Source: a virus. From it: a stretch of DNA of 44,546 nt. Positions 9,060 through 16,240 of this stretch are shown here, in pieces. Below the pieces are notes generated by a model, which saw only the letters and a list, made by a program, of their open reading frames with translations, made no database searches and was not told where the DNA came from. Position 1 is the stretch's first letter, and each line of letters opens with the position of its first letter. Made by a program: the position numbers and the translations under genes. The stretch spans positions 1 to 44,546 of IMG/VR virus record IMGVR_UViG_3300045242_000147, one strand, 5' to 3'.

Positions 9060-9472
9060 TAGAACTCCCTCGTCACGGTGCCGATGACATTGTCAACCGT
9101 GTTCAGTACCTGCACACGGTTCGCCTCGAGTGCGGGGTCGTAGGATTTGCCGAGCATGAGGGTTGCGAAATTCGGGCGCCGCAGCCTTGAATCTGTGCGA
9201 GCTCGGGCGCCTTTCTCCGTCGGCACCATGTAGACCTCGCGGGTCGTCTGACCGATCTTCTGCACCGACCAAGGCGGCGGCTTCCTCTTCGCACGCTTCA
9301 TACCACTGAGGCGCTGGATGGAGAGTCTGTCTGCGTCCTTCTTAATCGGCTCCATCGCGATCGTTAACCCTGTCCGCATCGCCTTCAGCATGGCCGGGCT
9401 CGTCGCCTTCAGGTCACGTTCTAGTTGTGTGAACCCGGATACGATGACCGGGTTCTCGAAACGGCCGGCCAA
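9059..9472 (-). CDS. Small basic tail or head-tail protein, 137 aa
   Basis: This basic protein (MAGRFENPVIVSGFTQLERDL...) has an N-terminal helical segment with the pattern F-x-x-L-x-x-D-L-K-x-x-x-P, seen in HK97 gp10-like tail-completion proteins. I treat that as a weak match. TTG at 9472 is preceded by AGGTGAGGA at 6 nt. It sits between the tail chaperones and the tape measure, an unusual place for a gp10-like protein, so it could be a tail assembly factor instead. Confidence 0.5.
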   Translation of the reverse strand: MAGRFENPVIVSGFTQLERDLKATSPAMLKAMRTGLTIAMEPIKKDADRLSIQRLSGMKRAKRKPPPWSVQKIGQTTREVYMVPTEKGARARTDSRLRRPNFATLMLGKSYDPALEANRVQVLNTVDNVIGTVTREF

Positions 9473-9474
9473 CC

Positions 9475-10058
9475 TCAGTCCTCACCTGACGAGTATTTGG
9501 CGTCGAACAGGTCGACCGCCGCTATCAGGTCACCGGGTGTCAACTCGCCAACGCCTCCGTTGTTTCCGGGTCCGACGGCGGGGAGGACATGTCCGACCCG
9601 GAAGTCCCAGTAGTAGCGGGGCTCTCGGCCAAGCTCTCCGAACTCTTCTCCGAATCGGTCCCAGAAGGCTCGTTCGTAGAGGGCTTCCTTGTCGGCGATG
9701 ATTCGTCGGGATTCGGCGTCGGCTCCAGGTCCAAAGGGACGTCACCGTTGGCCGCGGTCTGGAGACTCTTCTGTGCCTCCTCAAGCGTCTGCCGGCCGAT
9801 GATCTCAGCGATCTCGTCGAAGCTCATGTCTGGGTGCTTGTGCCGGTACGAGATGTGCATGATCGCGGCGATCCCGTCCTGGTCGATATACATCACGTCC
9901 TGCGACTTCGTGGCGAGATCACGGAAGTTCATCTTCGTGTACGCCTTGACGATCCGGTGGTCCTCGATCGTCAGGTTCTCCGGCTCGGGGTAGACCTCGC
10001 CGTTGATCGTGTAGCCGAACTCCTGTTGCGGTTCCTCCGTTGTGGTTTCAGCGGCCAC
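9475..10058 (-). CDS. Tail assembly chaperone, -1 frameshift (G-T type) product, about 194 aa
   Basis: Reading shifts -1 at the heptamer CCCTTTG (9738-9732 on the minus strand), 109 codons into the upstream chaperone, and continues open for 85 codons to TGA at 9477-9475. The shifted tail reads sensibly (YERAFWDRFGEEFGELG, YYWDFRVGHVLP, LTPGDLIAAVDLFDAKY) and has normal protein composition. This matches the conserved arrangement of phage tail chaperones (lambda gpG/gpGT), in which the longer product recruits the major tail protein and tape measure. The fusion ends just before the next start. Confidence 0.8.
9540..10058 (-). CDS. Tail assembly chaperone, zero-frame (G-type) product, 172 aa
   Basis: The N-terminal about 90 residues are an alpha-helical chaperone domain (starting MAAETTTEEPQQEFGYTING). 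After the slippery site, the zero-frame tail is disordered and rich in Ser, Thr, Pro and Glu, typical of a reading frame that overlaps a second coding frame. GTG at 10058 has an ideal AAGGAG at 6 nt. It lies between the major tail protein and tape measure genes, the invariant place for these chaperones. Confidence 0.8.
   Translation of the reverse strand: MAAETTTEEPQQEFGYTINGEVYPEPENLTIEDHRIVKAYTKMNFRDLATKSQDVMYIDQDGIAAIMHISYRHKHPDMSFDEIAEIIGRQTLEEAQKSLQTAANGDVPLDLEPTPNPDESSPTRKPSTNEPSGTDSEKSSESLAESPATTGTSGSDMSSPPSDPETTEALAS
9732..9738 (-). other. Programmed -1 ribosomal frameshift site CCCTTTG
   Basis: The heptamer C-CCT-TTG fits X-XXY-YYZ exactly: P-site CCT can re-pair on CCC and A-site TTG on TTT. 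It lies in frame in the tail chaperone gene at codons 108-109. It is the point after which the -1 frame stays open for 85 codons to a gene-like end. Confidence 0.75.
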
Positions 10059-10102
10059 GCGTAACTCCTTCTGTTAGATGGTGCGAGTGGAACAAGCGCC
10101 TC

Positions 10103-10510
10103 TTACGAGGTCGTGATGCCGTTCGGGTCTGCGACCTTGAACGACGTGGTCGTCTTGTACGGCTGGCCGCGCGCCGCGGACGGGTCATACGTCCTGATCT
10201 GACACAACGCGTGGTAGGTCGTCCGCGTGGCGTCGATCAGACCGTCCGGCTGCCAGGACACCTGGAAGATCGTCCTGTTCTGATGGAGCGGGAAGATGAT
10301 CGCTTCCGTCTCCTTGGTGATGAACATCTCCCCGGTGAATCCCTCAGCGCGGGTGCCGGACAAGGTCTCGTCGACACCGGACACGCTGAAGCCGGAGACG
10401 TCGACATCCTGGTCGTCCGACGTGAAGCCGAACGAGTCGAACGCGTTGCTCATGTCCACGCCGTCGACGGTGATGCGGTCGTGGAGTGCCGTCTTCTTGG
10501 TGTACGTCAC
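10103..10510 (-). CDS. Probable major tail (tube) protein, 135 aa
   Basis: This small beta-rich protein (MTYTKKTALHDRITVDGVDMSNAFDSFGF...) carries the VDGVDMSN-like opening and SGTRAEGFTGEMFI strand pattern common in short siphovirus tube subunits. It stands directly before the tail chaperone pair, which normally follows the major tail protein. GTG start at 10510 overlaps the previous stop (GTGA). It is expected to polymerise around the tape measure. Confidence 0.65.
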   Translation of the reverse strand: MTYTKKTALHDRITVDGVDMSNAFDSFGFTSDDQDVDVSGFSVSGVDETLSGTRAEGFTGEMFITKETEAIIFPLHQNRTIFQVSWQPDGLIDATRTTYHALCQIRTYDPSAARGQPYKTTTSFKVADPNGITTS

Positions 10511-10743
10511 TTTGTGCCTCCTTTCTCGGTGACTGTTGCATCAGCCGGCGACGGTGCCGGCCAATCCAGGGGGAGTCCATAGTGGCCCTCCGAAAGTTTC
10601 GGCTCAACCTGCGCGATGATGATCACATTGCCGCGAGCGATGCCGCGCTCGAGCGCCGGGTCGAGCCGTGTTACGAACTGCTCGCCGGGACGGTGGCCGC
10701 GATATTCGCGTTGGCCCTGCACCTCCAGCAGCAGGTAGTTCAC
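10507..10743 (-). CDS. Uncharacterised 78-aa structural-region protein
   Basis: GTG at 10743 overlaps the stop of the glycosyltransferase-like gene (GTGA), and the TGA overlaps the start of the tail protein gene. The N-terminus NYLLLEVQGQREYRG is beta-strand-like, the middle holds an LERGIARGNVIIIAQVEP segment, and the end is Pro/Ala-rich. I do not recognise a family. Size and place suggest a head- or tail-completion accessory. Longer frames upstream are only antisense to the preceding gene. Confidence 0.55.
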   Translation of the reverse strand: MNYLLLEVQGQREYRGHRPGEQFVTRLDPALERGIARGNVIIIAQVEPKLSEGHYGLPLDWPAPSPADATVTEKGGTK

Positions 10744-11501
10744 GCTGCCGCCCAGGTAAGGCTGTCGTAGTAGCAGCGCATCTCGTCCAACGCATCCTGC
10801 GGGTAGAACTCCGCGAGCTCCTCGAAGGGGTCGGCCAAGGAGCCGACTCCGTGGACTGCGGTCACTTCCTTGTACGAGTTCAACTGGGCGCCGGGCGTCT
10901 TCCAGTCGACGATCTGGCGGCTGTGAAGGTGCCAATGCTTCACCTCCAGCTCGGGATTGGCTTGACGGATGTTCGCGAGGATCGACGTGTCGCAGCCGCG
11001 CATCCTGTCTTCGTCGGCGGGCCGGTAGCCGAGCCGCTCGAGCAGCTGGCGCGGGATGATCCTGATCCCGGATCCTCCGTCGTAGCCGATCTTGGGTGAG
11101 CAGATTTCGCGGCCGTCCTCGCGCACGAATGACATCTGTTGGAACCCGAAGATCGTGTTCTCCGACGGGAGCGGCTCGGTGAAGAGGCGATGGTCGAGCC
11201 AGTCGTCGGAGCCGCAGGGGACGATGTAGTCGACTGGCGTCGGGTTATAGCGGGGGTCGGTGGCGAGCTGGATGCCATCGTTAAATTTGGCGGAGGTGTA
11301 GTCGTTGTCGCGTATCACCCAGCCGAACTTGAGGCCAAGGACGTCTAGTTCATCGAGCGAGGCGCGGTCGCTGACAACAACAGCACTCGCATCGACCCCC
11401 TCCCCATAGAGTTCGTCGCAGGTGCGGCGCAGCTGGCGCAGGCAGATTCGAGCGAGCGGGAGCCGCCCGTGAACGGGGACGATGAACCACAGGGATGACA
11501 T
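10740..11501 (-). CDS. Glycosyltransferase-like protein (GT-A fold), 253 aa
   Basis: The N-terminus MSSLWFIVPVHGRLPL matches the first beta strand and loop of family-2-type GT-A transferases. Further on, DYIVPCGSDDWLD (about residues 90-102) resembles the DXD metal/nucleotide-sugar site with its preceding strand. The C-terminal part has HWHLHSRQ, a possible acceptor-side His cluster. It probably moves a sugar from a nucleotide donor to protein or glycan. It is the last enzyme of the glycan cassette and is coupled to a tail gene. Substrate is unknown. Confidence 0.7.
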   Translation of the reverse strand: MSSLWFIVPVHGRLPLARICLRQLRRTCDELYGEGVDASAVVVSDRASLDELDVLGLKFGWVIRDNDYTSAKFNDGIQLATDPRYNPTPVDYIVPCGSDDWLDHRLFTEPLPSENTIFGFQQMSFVREDGREICSPKIGYDGGSGIRIIPRQLLERLGYRPADEDRMRGCDTSILANIRQANPELEVKHWHLHSRQIVDWKTPGAQLNSYKEVTAVHGVGSLADPFEELAEFYPQDALDEMRCYYDSLTWAAA

Positions 11502-11545
11502 CTAGGCCGGCTCTCCGAGAACGGCTGCGACGGCCTCAGGGCCAG

Positions 11546-11974
11546 TCATTCCGCGGCAATGAGGCGATGCTCATACACGTAGCCCATTGAGTTAGCCATT
11601 GGATGCTCGCGGCCGACATGTATGAGCGCGCGCCCCCGAACGATGGTGCGGCCGTTCTTCCATCCAGGTGCTTTATCGCCGAACCTCGGCGGCGAAAGCT
11701 TGTGGGACGCGGACATCTTGGCTCTTGACTCAGCAGTGTGACGTTTGCCGAGTTTGGCAACCCGTATCTTTGCCTTGGTTGCTTCGGAGTGGCGACGGCC
11801 TCTGCCCGCTGCCGCAATTTTCGCCTTGGTTTCTGCATCGTGACGATGACTGTTGTGGCCGTTGATGAACCGCAGTGGTTCGCCTTTTCTCTGCCCACGG
11901 TCGGGACGATTCTGCTTAGCAAGCGGAGCAGGGTTTCCGCAACCACATTCGCAGAGCTGAACAGTCGGAGTCAC
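11546..11974 (-). pseudogene. Truncated NUMOD3/HNH homing-endonuclease-like gene, 142 aa
   Basis: An N-terminal Cys cluster (CECGCGNPAP) and INGHNSHRH precede two or three NUMOD3-type DNA-binding repeats (ETKAKIAAAGRGRRHSEATK, TKAKIRVAKLGKRHT, SRAKMSASHK). Then comes GWKNGR...GYVYEHRLIAAE, which in intact relatives runs straight into the HNH catalytic segment. Here the frame ends right after EHRLIAAE, so the nuclease histidines are missing. A 15-codon frame (ATGA-overlapping, 11547-11503) fills the space to the next gene. GTG at 11974 overlaps the deacetylase stop. It probably binds DNA but does not cut, or is decaying. Confidence 0.75.
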
Positions 11975-12804
11975 CTAGTCACCATTTTCTCATACGCGAA
12001 TGCGTCAGCCCAATGATCGGGATGCCAGAGAATGTGGAGCTGCTTCGGCTCACCATCGTTCTGAGGCGGAGTAGTCGTCTTGACAGATTCGTCAAACAGT
12101 CGCGCCACACCGTTCACGTCGGCCGGGTTCCACTTACCACCCGAATCGCTGAAGCGGAAGTAGTGGGGCAGCGCGCAAAAGAGAGCCTCGTACTTGAGCC
12201 CGAAGTCCGCGAGCGGCCGCGGCTGCAGAAGCAAGCAGGCAGCACCACGGTTGATCTCCCGAGCGCCGCCCTCAATGATCGTGTCGCCGACCTGACCCCG
12301 CTTGCACTCGAGGAACTGCTCGTCGTTCGCGAACCACTCCTCACCGGGCGCGGCGTGATAACTGCAGAGGGGGTCCCCGTGTCCGGCAGCTCCGATGACC
12401 TCATGGCCGAGAGCGCGCAGCCGTGCGAGCGCCTCGAACAGGATGTCGTCCGGGTCCCGGTTCTGACGGAACGCTTCGGCTAGCGCGTTGGCGTGGATCC
12501 CGATCTCGTGGCCGCAGGAGGCGATCTCCTCAAGGTAGTCCTCGAACCCTGGCGCGTCCCAGTAGGGGGCGCTGTGCAGGATGTAGTAGGTGGAGCGGTA
12601 GCCGCGTTCCTGTTCCCAGGCGGCCATGTGGGTTGCGGTGACGAGGGATTGCGCGTTGTCGCAGTCGTGGCGCATCCCGATCACGTTTGGCCCACGGTCG
12701 CCGGCGACAACGTCCCGGAGCGGCACGACTCGTTCGGCCTTGGACATGAACAGGGTGTCGAGATCCTCGAGATCGTTGAGATTGAACGGTGCCCTATCGC
12801 GCAT
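11971..12804 (-). CDS. NodB/polysaccharide-deacetylase-like protein, 277 aa
   Basis: Related to the CE4 (NodB-fold) metal-dependent deacetylases. RHDCDNAQ (about residue 42) occupies the place of the metal-binding Asp motif. It is followed by ERGYRSTYYIL, typical of the strand after motif 1, and by GHEIGIHANA (about 93-102), the second metal motif. Expected role: removal of N-acetyl groups from a sugar. ATG at 12804 is preceded by GAGGTG at about 5 nt and overlaps the upstream gene by 11 nt; the open frame further upstream is antisense-type shadow. No signal peptide, so it acts in the cytoplasm. Confidence 0.75.
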   Translation of the reverse strand: MRDRAPFNLNDLEDLDTLFMSKAERVVPLRDVVAGDRGPNVIGMRHDCDNAQSLVTATHMAAWEQERGYRSTYYILHSAPYWDAPGFEDYLEEIASCGHEIGIHANALAEAFRQNRDPDDILFEALARLRALGHEVIGAAGHGDPLCSYHAAPGEEWFANDEQFLECKRGQVGDTIIEGGAREINRGAACLLLQPRPLADFGLKYEALFCALPHYFRFSDSGGKWNPADVNGVARLFDESVKTTTPPQNDGEPKQLHILWHPDHWADAFAYEKMVTR

Positions 12805-13372
12805 CTCGCACCTCACGCGCCCGCCGAATCGCCTCGGTCTTCTGGGCGACCGCGTCGTCCATCCAGGCCATCCGGTTCGTGTTGTTACCACAATCGAGCT
12901 CCTCGAAGCGAAGCGGCAACTGGATCGTCGGGCTGATGACGCCGATGATCGTGTCCGACCACATGCGGAAGAAGTCGTCATGCGGGTAGTGCTGCAGATA
13001 GCGACCGTGGGCGTCCGTCCAAAGTGAGCGCTGGCTGATCGACCCGGACCCGGGGAAGACAAGGTCGTCGTAGCCATTCTCGATGCCCTGCTGGCGAGCA
13101 CCGTCGGACCAGTCTTTCCACATGCAGCCGACGAGTTTGGTGGGCGAGTAGGCGGCGAGGATCTGCATCTGGTTCTCGGGCGAGTGGACGATGTCGTCGT
13201 CTTGGCTGTAGATGATCTCTGTATCAACTCGCAGGGCGCTGAGCAGCCGACCATAAGTCATCTGATCCGTGTCGGACTTGCTGTTGTCCCAGACCCGCAC
13301 TTCGGGGAAGATGAGCGAGTCGAGCACGGGCTGCATATCGACGTCGCCGCGGGTGACGATCACGGCGGTCAC
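12794..13372 (-). CDS. Glycosyltransferase-like protein, 192 aa
   Basis: A short GT-A-like core: VTAVIVTRGDVDMQPVL at the start is the first Rossmann strand and nucleotide loop. IIYSQDDDIVHSP (about residues 52-64) gives a strand followed by an acidic DDD, fitting a DXD metal site. The C-terminal half has DELDCGNN and aromatic residues. GTG at 13372 begins one base after the upstream stop. It is shorter than typical family 2 enzymes, so the acceptor domain is reduced. It sits between a second transferase and the deacetylase. Confidence 0.65.
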   Translation of the reverse strand: MTAVIVTRGDVDMQPVLDSLIFPEVRVWDNSKSDTDQMTYGRLLSALRVDTEIIYSQDDDIVHSPENQMQILAAYSPTKLVGCMWKDWSDGARQQGIENGYDDLVFPGSGSISQRSLWTDAHGRYLQHYPHDDFFRMWSDTIIGVISPTIQLPLRFEELDCGNNTNRMAWMDDAVAQKTEAIRRAREVRDAR

Positions 13373-13373
13373 G

Positions 13374-14030
13374 TCACTTAGCGAGAGCAAATCTGTCCTC
13401 CCACGCGAGCATCTCACCGACGTGCTTCAGCCGCGCCGGAGTTGTCAGCTCTCTGGCGCCGCGTGTCTTGGCGTGGCGCATGTATTTGAACCGCGGCCGA
13501 TCACCGCCTGCGAACACGGCACCGATCCGGGCAAGGTGCCGCCATAGCGCCCAGTCCTGTAAGGCAACGTCGGGGAAGCCGCCGGCGTCGAGGAGAATGT
13601 CGGTGCGGACGAACGATCCGGCTACGAAGGGGTTGTGCTTGAGCGCGAGGATCTCGTCGGCTGCCAGGGACGGCGGGATGTAGACCTCGCCATCGCTGCG
13701 CTCGTAGCCGCATTGGACAACGTCCGCGTCGGTCTGCTCGATCCCTTCGAGGGCGTCAGGGAATGCGAGATCGTCGATGTCGTGTATCCAAACCCACTCA
13801 CTTCGCACCTCCTGTAGCGCCGAGTTGAGATGGAACGCCTGCGGATACGAGCGTCGGTTCTGGCGGCGCCGGAAGACCTCTATGACGCTGGTCAGGTGCC
13901 GGTAGCGGTCGGTGCCGATGATGACTTCGCGCGGCGCAGGGTTGAGCAGGCCGACGCAGTTGAGCCAGTCGCCTAGGTAGTCGTCATGGGTCGAGCCGTA
14001 GAGGCAGCTGATGATCGTCACATCGACCAT
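13374..14030 (-). CDS. Family-2-like glycosyltransferase, 218 aa
   Basis: The protein starts VDVTIISCLYGSTHDDYL, a good GT2 first strand. EWVWIHDIDDLAFPDAL (about residues 78-94) is the strand plus D-x-D/D metal site. ADEILALKHNPFVAGSFVRTDILLDAGGFPD and DWALWRHLARIG correspond to the GT2 helix and the G-x-F-D/W-D acceptor region. It should use a nucleotide-diphospho-sugar. Overlaps of 13 nt upstream and a 1-nt gap downstream place it in one translational unit with the other cassette enzymes. Confidence 0.8.
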   Translation of the reverse strand: MVDVTIISCLYGSTHDDYLGDWLNCVGLLNPAPREVIIGTDRYRHLTSVIEVFRRRQNRRSYPQAFHLNSALQEVRSEWVWIHDIDDLAFPDALEGIEQTDADVVQCGYERSDGEVYIPPSLAADEILALKHNPFVAGSFVRTDILLDAGGFPDVALQDWALWRHLARIGAVFAGGDRPRFKYMRHAKTRGARELTTPARLKHVGEMLAWEDRFALAK

Positions 14031-14662
14031 GAGACGTCGCCCTCCCTGAACCCGACGCGTTGCTTGTAAAACCGCAGTCCGTCCTGGCCGCTATCCCACC
14101 TGTTGTAGTAGAGGACGCCCGGATAGCCGGCCTGATCCTCGACCATACCCGCCCAGAGCAGATACATGACCTCGTCGGCGAGGTGGTCGCCGTGGCCGAG
14201 GATCATCGACACCATCGCGAGCTCGTTGCTGCGGTGGAGAGTCATGTAGGCGACGAGATCCCAGCCTCCGCCCGTGAGGACTCCATAGGTCCGCGTGTTG
14301 TGAAGATCACACGGGAATTCAGGCAGCCGGCCGCGGTCCCGGCGCTTGAGGTAGCCGTCGGCCATTGGCCGTCCCTGCCGCTGCTCGAGCGAGGTGTTGA
14401 TCCCATAGATGTCGTCGGCGTAATGGCTGTAGTCGACTTCGCTGAAGACGTAGCCGCGACGTGCGCAACGGTCTGCGCGTTTCCGGGCGGTGCGATGCTG
14501 GCCGCGCCATTCCTCGAGAGAGCCGGGGCAGGCCATGATCGACACGCCGTGCTGGTAGTGGATCGGTGCGAGTGTCTCAGCCAATCGACCGGCGTGGGTA
14601 ATACAGGCTTGCTCGGCGCAGTCGCCGACGAGATCGACCGGAAGCGTGAGGGTCTCAATCAC
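14018..14662 (-). CDS. Possible GNAT-like acyltransferase, 214 aa
   Basis: The overall pattern resembles the GNAT/FemX-like fold: an Arg/Lys-rich helix (HRTARKRADRCARRGYVFSEVDY), then a strand-turn with GGGWDLVAYMTLHRSNELAMVSMILGHGDHL and a C-terminal YYNRWDSGQDGLRFYKQRVGFREG. The last part looks like the C-terminal GNAT strand (x-x-FYKRxGF). I cannot show an acetyl-CoA P-loop with certainty. GTG start at 14662 overlaps the methyltransferase gene by 8 nt. It may acylate an amino sugar produced by the neighbouring enzymes. Confidence 0.45.
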   Translation of the reverse strand: MIETLTLPVDLVGDCAEQACITHAGRLAETLAPIHYQHGVSIMACPGSLEEWRGQHRTARKRADRCARRGYVFSEVDYSHYADDIYGINTSLEQRQGRPMADGYLKRRDRGRLPEFPCDLHNTRTYGVLTGGGWDLVAYMTLHRSNELAMVSMILGHGDHLADEVMYLLWAGMVEDQAGYPGVLYYNRWDSGQDGLRFYKQRVGFREGDVSWSM

Positions 14663-15140
14663 GGCGCATCACCATCCACGCGACCCGCGAGTTGCGCGGG
14701 AAGAACGACTGAGTCCAGCCCTCGGGGGCTTGCAGCCGAGTATCAGCCCAAACGGTCAAAGTCACCATCTGTCGTGCCACTGTCAGCCAGAGATAGAACG
14801 TCTCCCAAACGCGTTCGGCCATGTCGCCCATGAACGGGTCGACCGACACAACGTCCCATTCGCGGCCTTCCATCGCGGCGCGCTCGGTGAAGTCCCAGGC
14901 GTCGTCAACGTGGTAAGCATGGCCTGCTGGGAGTAGCGTCGCCATCTCGTAGAGCTTGTCTTTGTCGGTGTCGACGATGTCAACAATAAGTCCTGCACGA
15001 ATGAGGTGAATCGAGTCATTCCAGCCCCAAAAACCAGCGCCGAACAGCGCCAAAGCGGTGCCCTCAGTCGGGAGCAGAAAACTCGGGTACGGCTGCGCTT
15101 CACGGTTCAACGCGTCGAAGGTGGCTGGCTTGGCGATCAC
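14655..15140 (-). CDS. Class I SAM-dependent methyltransferase-like protein, 161 aa
   Basis: The core ALALFGAGFWGWNDSIHLI (about residues 29-47) is the glycine-rich SAM loop after strand 1. VDIVDTDKDKLYEMA ends strand 2 with an acidic residue that would bind the ribose. WDVVSVDPFMGD is the motif IV-like strand. The chosen GTG at 15140 overlaps the upstream tail gene stop (GTGA); the longer frame would overlap that gene. No DNA-methylase catalytic motif is present, so the target is probably sugar, protein or small molecule. First enzyme of the cassette. Confidence 0.7.
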   Translation of the reverse strand: MIAKPATFDALNREAQPYPSFLLPTEGTALALFGAGFWGWNDSIHLIRAGLIVDIVDTDKDKLYEMATLLPAGHAYHVDDAWDFTERAAMEGREWDVVSVDPFMGDMAERVWETFYLWLTVARQMVTLTVWADTRLQAPEGWTQSFFPRNSRVAWMVMRRD

Positions 15141-15604
15141 GACATCGCCTTCAGGACTACGACCTGGAGCAGCGAGCCGAGGAAGAAACCGTCGCCGTTG
15201 ACGTCGGTGAAATCGGTGTAACCCGACCACGGGAACCCATCGTTCCATTTCAGATCCTGCGCCCAGCCACCGAGCGAATGGTCGGAGTCGAGCGCTTTGA
15301 CGATCGAGAGATCACCTTCGTCGTCGATCAGGGCAAGGAGGAGATCCTCGCCCGTGTAGAGGTCCGCGGTGGAGACCCGCACGCGGATCGTGATCGGGAC
15401 GCCGCCATAGAGTTCGTTGAAGCCGGCGAGACCCGCCTCGAGGCCGGTCGGGCTGGCGATCAGCATGTCGATCGCCGGTGTCTCCGCGACAGAGAACGCG
15501 CGCGACTCGATGTGCAATGCCGTAGGCCAAGCGGCTGCACCAGTTGCAAGTTCGTTCGTAAGTTGTGCGGCCATGGCGTCCATGACCTGAGCGATCGTCG
15601 CCAT
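15137..15604 (-). CDS. Putative tail terminator/completion protein, 155 aa
   Basis: This alpha/beta protein begins ATIAQVMDAMAAQLTNEL, a helix typical of tail terminator (gpU-like) proteins. Strands follow (PITIRVRVSTADLY, then FLGSLLQVVVLKAMS). It stands right after the head-tail connector and before the tail genes, where terminators occur in siphoviruses. It overlaps the downstream methyltransferase by 4 nt, so the cassette is physically inserted after it. The assignment is by fold pattern and synteny. Confidence 0.6.
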   Translation of the reverse strand: MATIAQVMDAMAAQLTNELATGAAAWPTALHIESRAFSVAETPAIDMLIASPTGLEAGLAGFNELYGGVPITIRVRVSTADLYTGEDLLLALIDDEGDLSIVKALDSDHSLGGWAQDLKWNDGFPWSGYTDFTDVNGDGFFLGSLLQVVVLKAMS

Positions 15605-16240
15605 CTAGGCGATACCCCACTGCTCCTTGAGCGGTGCGAGTCGCTGCGCATAGCGCTCCCATGAGTAGCGGCCGAACGTCGACGGGACAGCCTCGTCAAC
15701 GACACCGAGGATCCCAGGAGCTGATTCGGTGTGGCGCCACAGGTCGGCGGCACGATCAAGGCAAACCGTTTTCGCGAGGTCGAGCTGCCACGTCTCGAGC
15801 GCCGTGGTGCTGCTTCGGTCGATCTCCGCGTCGATCTCGCCGGACGCGGTCAGGATGACGCGCTGCGCCGCAAGAATCTGATCGCTCGAGGGCGACCGCA
15901 CCTTGAGAATGCGGAATAGTTCGTCCGTGTCGATATAGGCGACGACCGGGGGAGCCTGCCCGGCAGTGTTCTGAACGGGCTGTGTCGGTTCGCTCAGGTG
16001 CAGACCGGCGTCGACGAACGAGATGCGATACCACTGGTCGGCTGCCGTGCCGTTCGCTGTCGTGAATGACCGTGCCTGAGGGTCGGTCGGATCGACATCG
16101 AGCGGCGACAGGGCGAGCGTGTCGATGATCGTCCATGAGCCCGAGCTCGCTGGTGCTTCTTCGATCTGGACATGCGTCCAGGGGGTTGCGTCGAAGCGTT
16201 GTGGTGGCGTGTAGCTGACGAAGCTGACGATTTGGGTCAT
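15605..16240 (-). CDS. Head-tail connector/adaptor with N-terminal beta domain, 211 aa
   Basis: Residues about 1-90 form an Fn3/Ig-like beta region (WTHVQIEEAP, SGSWTIIDTLALSP, YRISFVDAGLHLSEPTQPV). The C-terminal about 110 residues are helical (TDELFRILKVRSPSSDQILAAQRVILTASGEIDAEI). They end with the DLWRHTESAPG and YSWERYAQRLAPL pattern known from phage Ad1-type head-tail adaptors. Expected to dock on the portal after packaging. The fusion of a beta domain to an adaptor is common in actinophages. Confidence 0.7.
   Translation of the reverse strand: MTQIVSFVSYTPPQRFDATPWTHVQIEEAPASSGSWTIIDTLALSPLDVDPTDPQARSFTTANGTAADQWYRISFVDAGLHLSEPTQPVQNTAGQAPPVVAYIDTDELFRILKVRSPSSDQILAAQRVILTASGEIDAEIDRSSTTALETWQLDLAKTVCLDRAADLWRHTESAPGILGVVDEAVPSTFGRYSWERYAQRLAPLKEQWGIA

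Noticed and set aside
12805-13254. N-terminal extension of the deacetylase frame (150 codons)
   Set aside because: It is the shifted frame of the upstream glycosyltransferase gene (Ser/Arg/Thr-rich); ATG at 12804 has a good ribosome site.
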